Program-made: the position numbers and the translations under genes | Source: CAG-791 sp963658405 | Lineage (GTDB): Bacteria; Bacillota; Clostridia; Lachnospirales; Lachnospiraceae | Reading direction: 5' to 3' | NCBI GenBank assembly: GCA_963658405.1 | Contig: CAVKQI010000016.1 | Coordinates: 1-32,501, forward strand | DNA length: 32,501 nt | The notes under the pieces: model-generated | What the model saw: only the letters and a program-made list of their open reading frames with translations | The model's database searches: none | Told to the model about the DNA's origin: nothing | Shown here: one piece after another, positions 27,521 to 32,501 of the stretch | How the letters are laid out: every line of letters starts with the position of its first letter | Numbering within the stretch: position 1 is the first letter of the stretch

Positions 27521-28486
27521 ATGGAGAATACAACGTATACTCTCATGATCGTTCATGAAGGCACCAGCTTCCTGCCGGTGGTAAAAAGCGGCATCAGCTG
27601 GGAGACACAGAGATCCGGCTCACCCGGGTCTCTTTCTTTTACGGTATACAACGACGGCTCTGCGACGATAGCGAACGGTGACGCGGTTTATTTTAAGGAT
27701 GGCGACATCAAGGTGTTCTATGGTTTTGTATTCACGATCAAGCAAAAGAAAGACCATCTGCTGGATATAACAGCCTATGACCAGCTCCGTTACCTGAAGA
27801 ACAAACACACGTATAACTACAAGAATAAAGAAACGGGAGAGCTGCTGCGGATGATGGCGGAGGACTTCCGGTTAAACTGCGGAGACCTGGCATCAACCGG
27901 CTATCCTATGACCAGAACAGAGAAGGACAAGACGCTGTTTGACATGATCGGCAATTCTTTAGACCGCACCGTGCAGGCCACCGGACAGCTGTATGTGCTG
28001 TATGACGACTTCGGAAGCCTTGCCCTGAAGAATATCGCAGATCTGCAATATAACCTGCTGATTGACGAGGAGACGGCAAAAAACTTTGATTATTCCAGGT
28101 CTATAGATTCGGAGACCTACAACAAGGTAAAGCTCACCTATGAAGACTCTGAATCAGGAGAGCGAAAGGCTTACATAGCCCAGTCCGGGGAGAATATCAA
28201 TAAATGGGGTGTGCTGCAGTATACGGACACCATCGACAAGGACGAAGACGGCGCCACAAAAGCCAATGCCCTTCTGGATCTGTACAACGAAGAAACAAGA
28301 AACCTGACGATCAGTGAAGCGTTTGGAGATTCCAACATCCGGGCAGGGTCTCTTCTGGCTGTAAAGCTGGAGTTTGATGACATCTCTATCAGCAACCTGA
28401 TGCTGGTGGAAAAGGCGAAGCACACCTATTCGGAAAGCCTCCATACCATGGATCTGACAGTCAGAGGCGGAAAGTTCAAGGCGTAA
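27521..28486 (+). CDS. baseplate hub protein (XkdQ-like)
   Basis: This 321-aa protein with AAGGAGGAAGG before ATG 27521 resembles XkdQ/gpD-type hub proteins: SWETQRSGSPGSLSFTVYND, DIKVFYGFVFTIKQKKDHLLDITAYDQLRYLKNKHTY (over about 45-100), a central domain, and a C-terminal ISNLMLVEKAKHTYSESLHTMDLTV with the usual Y-S-(E)-x-xHTM ending. It forms the central hub below the tube. The next gene starts two bases after the stop. Confidence 0.85.
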   Translation: MENTTYTLMIVHEGTSFLPVVKSGISWETQRSGSPGSLSFTVYNDGSATIANGDAVYFKDGDIKVFYGFVFTIKQKKDHLLDITAYDQLRYLKNKHTYNYKNKETGELLRMMAEDFRLNCGDLASTGYPMTRTEKDKTLFDMIGNSLDRTVQATGQLYVLYDDFGSLALKNIADLQYNLLIDEETAKNFDYSRSIDSETYNKVKLTYEDSESGERKAYIAQSGENINKWGVLQYTDTIDKDEDGATKANALLDLYNEETRNLTISEAFGDSNIRAGSLLAVKLEFDDISISNLMLVEKAKHTYSESLHTMDLTVRGGKFKA

Positions 28487-28488
28487 AT

Positions 28489-28935
28489 ATGCTGAATGGC
28501 AACGATATTTTGGCAATCATAAAAAAGGCAGCTGTGGAGGCTGTCAACGAAGGAGACCCCACCAGGGTGATCTATGGCACCATCACCGGTGTAGAGGAAG
28601 AGAGTGGAAAAGTCCTTGGTGTGCACGTAGACGATGACCTGGACTTCGATGAGGAACAGATAGAGCTTAACTTTGATACGCCCAGGGAATACCAGAACCG
28701 AAAGGTAAAGGTAAAGCATCCGCTCATTGCAGAGGTTCGCAAGCTCTTTGAGGAGATCAATACATCAGAAGCCTGCCGGGAGGTCTTTTCCGGTACTTAT
28801 GAGCTTTGCAAGGACGATGGCTGTGAGGATGATGAGATGATGGTCACTGTAAAGGATTACTTAAAAGAAGGGGACCCTGTTATCATCACCCAGGCGCAGG
28901 GTGGGCAGAAATTTACCATATCCGGAAGATTATAA
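28489..28935 (+). CDS. XkdR-like baseplate protein (DUF2577 type)
   Basis: The 148-aa protein starts at ATG 28489 immediately after the hub gene. An N-terminal helix (LNGNDILAIIKKAAVEAVNEGDPTRVIYGTI) leads to a beta-barrel-like part with LNFDTPREYQNRKVKVKHP and a C-terminal DPVIITQAQGGQKFTISGRL. The D(P)V.....QGGQ.F.i..R ending is the hallmark of DUF2577/XkdR proteins. An acidic stretch (VDDDLDFDEEQIE) is found in the middle. Likely spike or hub-adaptor component. Confidence 0.8.
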   Translation: MLNGNDILAIIKKAAVEAVNEGDPTRVIYGTITGVEEESGKVLGVHVDDDLDFDEEQIELNFDTPREYQNRKVKVKHPLIAEVRKLFEEINTSEACREVFSGTYELCKDDGCEDDEMMVTVKDYLKEGDPVIITQAQGGQKFTISGRL

Positions 28936-28938
28936 GAT

Positions 28939-28966
28939 GGCTGCAAGCAGCGGCATAAGGAGGTAC
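28939..28966 (+). repeat. remnant of leader element: partial M1 with RBS
   Basis: GGCTGCAAGCAGCGGC followed by ATAAGGAGGT, identical to the 3' end of the copy at 20317-20345. Modules M2-M4 are absent. It again places the Shine-Dalgarno just before the ATG (28969). Confidence 0.75.
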
Positions 28967-28968
28967 AA

Positions 28969-29385
28969 ATGATACCGGCAACGAATGATCACGAGGTGCT
29001 GCGTGCCCTCCTGTTTGAGACAGACCCATCCTATACCTATAAGATCCTGATTGACAGCAGTCAGATCAAAGGAAACACAGACGGACAGGGGGCAATGGTG
29101 CAGGCTATCTACAAGATTTTGAATACAGAAAGATATGCCTATCCGATCTATTCCTGGAATTACGGGATAGAGCTGCGGGATCTCTTTGGCCAGAGCATGG
29201 CCTACATCGCCACAGAACTGGAAAGAAGAATCAAAGAGTCGCTTCTGGCAGATGAGCGGATCACAGCGGTAGATGGCTTTTCTTTCTCCTATCCGTCAAG
29301 GAATGCCATTCACGTGGATTTTACAACGCATACAATTTTCGGCGATATTCTGACCGGAAAGGAGATTGATAATGTCACTGTTTGA
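28969..29385 (+). CDS. XkdS-like baseplate wedge protein (DUF2634 type)
   Basis: The 138-aa protein uses AGGAGGT from the hairpin remnant. The sequence fits the gp25/lysozyme-like wedge family in XkdS form: TYKILIDSSQIKGNTDGQGAMVQAIYKILNTERYAYPIYSWNYGIELRDLFGQSMAYIATELERRIKESLLADERI (about residues 22-98, with the (Y)-x-(I/W)-YG-x-(E)-L..L.G motif). It clamps the hub and baseplate wedges. Overlaps the next gene by 14 bases. Confidence 0.85.
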   Translation: MIPATNDHEVLRALLFETDPSYTYKILIDSSQIKGNTDGQGAMVQAIYKILNTERYAYPIYSWNYGIELRDLFGQSMAYIATELERRIKESLLADERITAVDGFSFSYPSRNAIHVDFTTHTIFGDILTGKEIDNVTV

Positions 29386-30409
29386 TATGACTTTTTCCGG
29401 GATCCTGCAAAGGATGCTGGATAAGGTCTCTGCAAAATATGACAAACGAGAAGGGGCGGTCATTTATGACGCATTGGCACCGGTGGCCATGGAACACAGC
29501 CTGCTCTATATCGACATGCAGACACTGGAAAAAGAAATGTTCGCCGACACAGCTTCCAGAGAGTATCTGATCAAGCACGCAGCCGAGCGGGATATAGAGC
29601 CCAAAGAAGCCACAAAGGCCATGTGGTATGCAAAGATTGAGCCAAAGGAATTGTTTGTATCCAATGGGGAGCGCTTTAGCGCCTCTTCCATGAATCTGGT
29701 GGTAATCTCTAAGGAGTCGGAGGATACCTACAAGATGGAATGTGAGACCGCCGGAACAGTCGGTAACACGCTGGATCATAAGTTAAGGCCCGTGAATAAC
29801 ATCAGCGGCCTGACATCGGCTACCCTGACAGAATTGGCAGATGCCGGGACAGATGAGGAAAGCACGGAAGACTTCCGGGCAAGATACCTTGCGGTACTGC
29901 GAAAACCTGCCACCAGCGGCAATGCGCAGGAATATTACAACTGGGCAATGTCGGTGGATGGTGTGGGTGCTGCCAAGGTCTACCCACTGGCAGATGGCCC
30001 CGGGACGGTAAAAGTAGTCATCACAGACGCAGAGAAAAAGGCTGCATCTGCGCAGCTGATCAACGAAGTAAAGGAATACATCGAATCGGTGCGGCCGATA
30101 GGCGCTTCAGTGACGGTGAAGTCAGCAGAAGAGTTGACAGTCAATGTGGCCGCTACCGTCACGCTGGCAGCGGGCGAGAATATAGCCAGCGCTGTCAATA
30201 AGTTTGAAATCGCATTATCTGACTATCTCTCCGATGTCGCTTATTCCGCCACAAAGATTCCGCTTTCTATGGTTGGCAAGATTCTTCTGGATACAGAAGG
30301 CGTATCGGACTATACAGGGCTTACATTGAATGGAACGGCATCCAATGTCGCTGTGGAGGATGACCAGGTAGCAGTGCTGGGAACAGTCAGTCTGGAGGTG
30401 AGTGCCTGA
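29372..30409 (+). CDS. baseplate J-like wedge protein (XkdT)
   Basis: The 345-aa protein starts at ATG 29372, chosen for AAAGGAG seven bases upstream; an ATG at 29366 is also possible. Baseplate_J features: YDKREGAVIYDALAPVAMEHS, ADTASREYLIKHAAERDI, GNTLDHKLRPVNNISGLTSATL, GTDEESTEDFRARYLAVLRKPATSGNAQEYYNWAMSVDGVGAAKV split across about 165-210, then a ferredoxin-like C-part. It forms the wedge ring whose rearrangement triggers contraction. Confidence 0.9.
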   Translation: MSLFDMTFSGILQRMLDKVSAKYDKREGAVIYDALAPVAMEHSLLYIDMQTLEKEMFADTASREYLIKHAAERDIEPKEATKAMWYAKIEPKELFVSNGERFSASSMNLVVISKESEDTYKMECETAGTVGNTLDHKLRPVNNISGLTSATLTELADAGTDEESTEDFRARYLAVLRKPATSGNAQEYYNWAMSVDGVGAAKVYPLADGPGTVKVVITDAEKKAASAQLINEVKEYIESVRPIGASVTVKSAEELTVNVAATVTLAAGENIASAVNKFEIALSDYLSDVAYSATKIPLSMVGKILLDTEGVSDYTGLTLNGTASNVAVEDDQVAVLGTVSLEVSA

Positions 30410-30831
30410 TGGAAGTAAGGAAATTTACGGAAAAACAGAATAAAACGCAGGGGAGCGCTTACTCTATCGAGGAAGTGGTGGAAATGCCTTCCTCCGGTGT
30501 TTATGAAGGAGAGCTTCTGCACGACAACATTGATGATGACACTCTGGTGGTCTGCACCGGTGCCAAGCAGTCCGGCAGGGAACTGACCTATTCCACCAAG
30601 ACGCCATCCGGCAGACCGTGGGCGCGGATCATTCACGTAGAGACGACAGAACCCTACATCTACATCAGCTATGAGTATGAAGGTGACGAGGTGGAAGCAG
30701 ATGACATCAATACCCTGCAGGATGAGATCAACAAGTGCCAGAAGGAAATCAACGCTATAAATGTTGAGGCCTTCGGCTCTGCGACAGGCTACACCTGGAA
30801 TCGCCTTGCCGGGATCACAGAGGAGGATTAA
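30409..30831 (+). CDS. 140-aa baseplate/tail protein of unknown function
   Basis: It starts on the last base of the baseplate J gene's stop (TGATGG). The N-terminal two thirds are beta-rich with segments such as GVYEGELLHDNIDDDTLVVCTG and RIIHVETTEPYIYISYEYEGD. A helix at the C-terminus (INTLQDEINKCQKEINAIN) is followed by TGYTWNRLAGITEED. It is inserted between the XkdT and XkdU homologues, where PBSX has no gene. It may be a receptor-binding or fibre-linking component. Not recognised. Confidence 0.65.
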   Translation: MEVRKFTEKQNKTQGSAYSIEEVVEMPSSGVYEGELLHDNIDDDTLVVCTGAKQSGRELTYSTKTPSGRPWARIIHVETTEPYIYISYEYEGDEVEADDINTLQDEINKCQKEINAINVEAFGSATGYTWNRLAGITEED

Positions 30832-30833
30832 GC

Positions 30834-31556
30834 ATGCTTGGGGATCCTATGTATGGCGAAGTCCTCTATGGCGAGGATAAAAACGGAGAACGAATCTATG
30901 AGCTCCCGGAAAAATATACCGATCTGATCAAGTATGTGCCGCCTTTTGTCGCTGATCTTAGCGAGATGGCGGCACTTTTGAAAGCGCAGGGGTATGAGGT
31001 GGGAAAAGCCCACACCCTGATGGACAGCATGTTTGACCAGTCCGTGCCGCATCTGGCTACGTGGGGGCTTGGGCACTGGGAGCAGATGCTTGCCATCTCC
31101 ATCCCGGATAGTATCGATGATGAGACCAGACAGATCCTGATCATGGAAAAGCTTGCTGGTGCACAGACGCTGACAGCGGACCGGATAGCAGAGATAGCGG
31201 CCAACGTGACCGGTGAGGAAGTGACGGTGCAGGAGGATGCAGGTAAATATAAATTCACCATCCTTTTTGCCAGCTCCTACGGGATACCGAATCACATTAA
31301 GCTGTTCAAGCGGATCATTGAGGAGCTAAAACCGGCGCACCTGGAATGTGAATTTACCTACAGGTACGTGATCTGGAATGAGGTTTCAGACAAAACATGG
31401 GAAGACTGCACAGCATACACGTGGGACGGCCTGCGGATCAGTGAGAAGATTCCGTATGTATCCTGGGTGTCTTTAGCTAATGCAACACCCAGCTGGCGGG
31501 CGGCTAAGATTAACAGCTGGAATGCAACCACCAAACTAGAGGAGGCTATGACATGA
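30834..31556 (+). CDS. XkdU-like baseplate protein (YmfQ/DUF2313 type)
   Basis: The 240-aa protein follows GAGGAGGATTAAGC. YTDLIKYVPPFVADLSEMAALLKAQG, LATWGLGHWEQMLAI, DETRQILIMEKLAGAQTLTADRIAEIAANVTGEEVTV and the LKRIIEELKPAHLECEFTYRY ending of the main domain (to about residue 183) are typical of DUF2313 proteins linking the wedge to tail fibres. A C-terminal extension, VSDKTWEDCTAYTWDGLR..., holds two TW motifs like the protein at 30409, whose end reads ATGYTWNRLAGIT. The two may interact. ATGA overlap with the fibre gene. Confidence 0.85.
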   Translation: MLGDPMYGEVLYGEDKNGERIYELPEKYTDLIKYVPPFVADLSEMAALLKAQGYEVGKAHTLMDSMFDQSVPHLATWGLGHWEQMLAISIPDSIDDETRQILIMEKLAGAQTLTADRIAEIAANVTGEEVTVQEDAGKYKFTILFASSYGIPNHIKLFKRIIEELKPAHLECEFTYRYVIWNEVSDKTWEDCTAYTWDGLRISEKIPYVSWVSLANATPSWRAAKINSWNATTKLEEAMT

Positions 31557-32392
31557 AAATATCTACAAATTTAAAATTGTTGCTCCCGGAGGGCAAAGAT
31601 CCCGTGAATATTAATGATATCACAGGGAACTTCGAGACACTGGACGCAAAACTGGCAGACATGCAATCTGCCACATCAGACACATCAAAGAACACGGTTG
31701 TGTTCTCCCAGGCGGCAGACCGGCAGAATATTGCCTCTACAGAAACACTGTCCACGATCATGGGAAAGATCGCTAGATTTTTCTCTGACATCAAAGCGGC
31801 AGCGTTCTGCACTGTGGAGAACAATGACACTACGACAGCCTCCGGCTGTGTAGCAGATGCCCGTATCGTCAAAACACACGGCGACGAAATTGATGAGCTG
31901 AGTAAAAAGTTATCGTCTTTTCAAGCTGGGGTTGATGCGCTCTATAATCAGTGCGTCTCTCTGGGAGTTACCCCGGCAGGAAAGACTCTCAGCAACATAA
32001 AGGATGCGCTTAACGGCGTCTATAACGCAGGTGTGACGGCAGCGGACAACAGAGTAAACACTGGGTCTGCAAACTACAAAAATGGCTACAACACAGGTTA
32101 TAGCACAGGTGTGACTGCCGCAGATGCGCGGGTAAGCACCAGCAGTGCAAGCTATACCTCCGGTTATGCAGCAGGAAAAGCAGCGGCGACTGTGAAGATA
32201 AAATATGCCTCCAGTTACTCTGTAAGCCAATTAGGAACTGTACATCAGTTGCAGTTTGGTCCGACCCTCACAAAACAGTCTGATGGCACGTGGCTTCTTG
32301 ATTGTGGTTCTCTGGTAATGGTTCACGATGGAGAAGATGGATGGGTCAGCAGAGAAATGGCCCGCAGCTACACAACCACCACACTGTCATAA
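31553..32392 (+). CDS. tail fibre-like protein
   Basis: The 279-aa protein starts MKISTNLKLLLPEGKDPVNI-NDITGNFETLD, the usual baseplate-binding N-terminus of Firmicutes prophage fibres. A helical, Thr/Ser/Ala-rich shaft follows, with repeats of the type (N)YKNGYNTGYSTGVTAADARV, SYTSGYAAGKAAA (about residues 160-210; GY-x2-G spacing of about six). The C-terminal head (about 215-279) is beta-rich. Such G-Y-x-x-G repeats are common in trimeric fibres. It probably contacts the host surface. ATGA overlap with the XkdU-like gene. Confidence 0.75.
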   Translation: MKISTNLKLLLPEGKDPVNINDITGNFETLDAKLADMQSATSDTSKNTVVFSQAADRQNIASTETLSTIMGKIARFFSDIKAAAFCTVENNDTTTASGCVADARIVKTHGDEIDELSKKLSSFQAGVDALYNQCVSLGVTPAGKTLSNIKDALNGVYNAGVTAADNRVNTGSANYKNGYNTGYSTGVTAADARVSTSSASYTSGYAAGKAAATVKIKYASSYSVSQLGTVHQLQFGPTLTKQSDGTWLLDCGSLVMVHDGEDGWVSREMARSYTTTTLS

Positions 32393-32410
32393 GTCTAGGC
32401 ACACAATCAC

Positions 32411-32445
32411 GCGCCCGGCAAAGTCACAATGATAATGCCGGGCGC
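32411..32445 (+). terminator. strong hairpin between the fibre gene and the next gene
   Basis: GCGCCCGGCA (32411-32420) pairs perfectly with TGCCGGGCGC (32436-32445) around a 15-base loop. The bases after it (TGTATGTTATG) are only mildly T-rich, so it may be a partial terminator or a stability element protecting the fibre mRNA. Confidence 0.5.
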
Positions 32446-32474
32446 TGTATGTTATGCAGAATCAAGGAGTACAT

Positions 32475-32501
32475 ATGGCGATTTACAAGACAGTAAAAGC
32501 C
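32475..32501 (+). CDS. start of a further gene, cut by the window edge
   Basis: AAGGAG at 32464-32469 precedes ATG 32475; nine codons are visible (MAIYKTVKA). This is too little to assign a product. Position after the tail-fibre gene suggests a fibre, fibre-associated or lysis-module gene. Confidence 0.6.

Overview
The window is the left part of a prophage of a Gram-positive, low-to-mid GC anaerobe, most likely a Lachnospiraceae-type member of the Clostridia (Bacillota). The case rests on strong AGGAGG ribosome binding sites, the phage gene families, and dispersed hairpin repeats of a kind I associate with gut Firmicutes genomes. No species can be named. Positions 1 to about 1.66 kb look chromosomal: the 3' end of a tRNA-Leu, a bidirectional terminator, a minus-strand tandem Nudix hydrolase gene, and a 141-bp tandem array of palindromes in front of it. 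The phage part runs on the plus strand from about 1.9 kb to the right edge. No integrase, repressor or lysis cassette is visible, so the prophage continues beyond the window.

Early region (2.0-11.95 kb): an IS30-type helix-turn-helix protein, a membrane-anchored lytic transglycosylase, and a recombination set (Rad52/Sak-like annealing protein, NinB-like protein, HNH nuclease, RusA resolvase). A replication pair follows: an initiator-like protein whose gene contains 22-bp iterons next to an AT-rich stretch, a likely origin, and a G39P-like helicase loader. Then come a metallopeptidase-like protein, dUTPase, and a DNA adenine methylase interrupted by one in-frame TGA. The methylase is bracketed by two similar cassettes, each with a perfect-consensus promoter, a 44-46 aa peptide, a hairpin and a ribbon-helix-helix protein.

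Late region (12.1-32.5 kb): TerS, TerL, SPP1-type portal, MuF/gp7 minor head protein, scaffold, N4-gp56-type capsid, four connector/completion proteins, contractile sheath, tube, tail assembly chaperone with a -1 frameshift site, tape measure, and an XkdP-Q-R-S-T-U-like baseplate series. The order matches PBSX-like contractile-tailed defective or temperate phages (myovirus morphology). A tail-fibre protein and the start of one more gene close the window.

The best candidates for a distinct biological system are the following. (1) The MuF head protein has an AT-rich C-terminal extension with an HExxH zincin motif, followed by three small AT-rich genes in the position of immunity genes: a MuF-type polymorphic toxin module. 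(2) A family of modular, co-varying hairpin leaders ends in the ribosome binding site of several phage genes and of the Nudix gene. (3) tRNA-like T-arm elements lie in the leaders of early genes. (4) The paired promoter/ribbon-helix-helix cassettes. (5) The iteron origin inside the initiator gene. The 10-N gap at 17.94 kb appears to be an unrecognised contig overlap: removing it together with one copy of the flanking 9-bp duplicate restores an intact gene.
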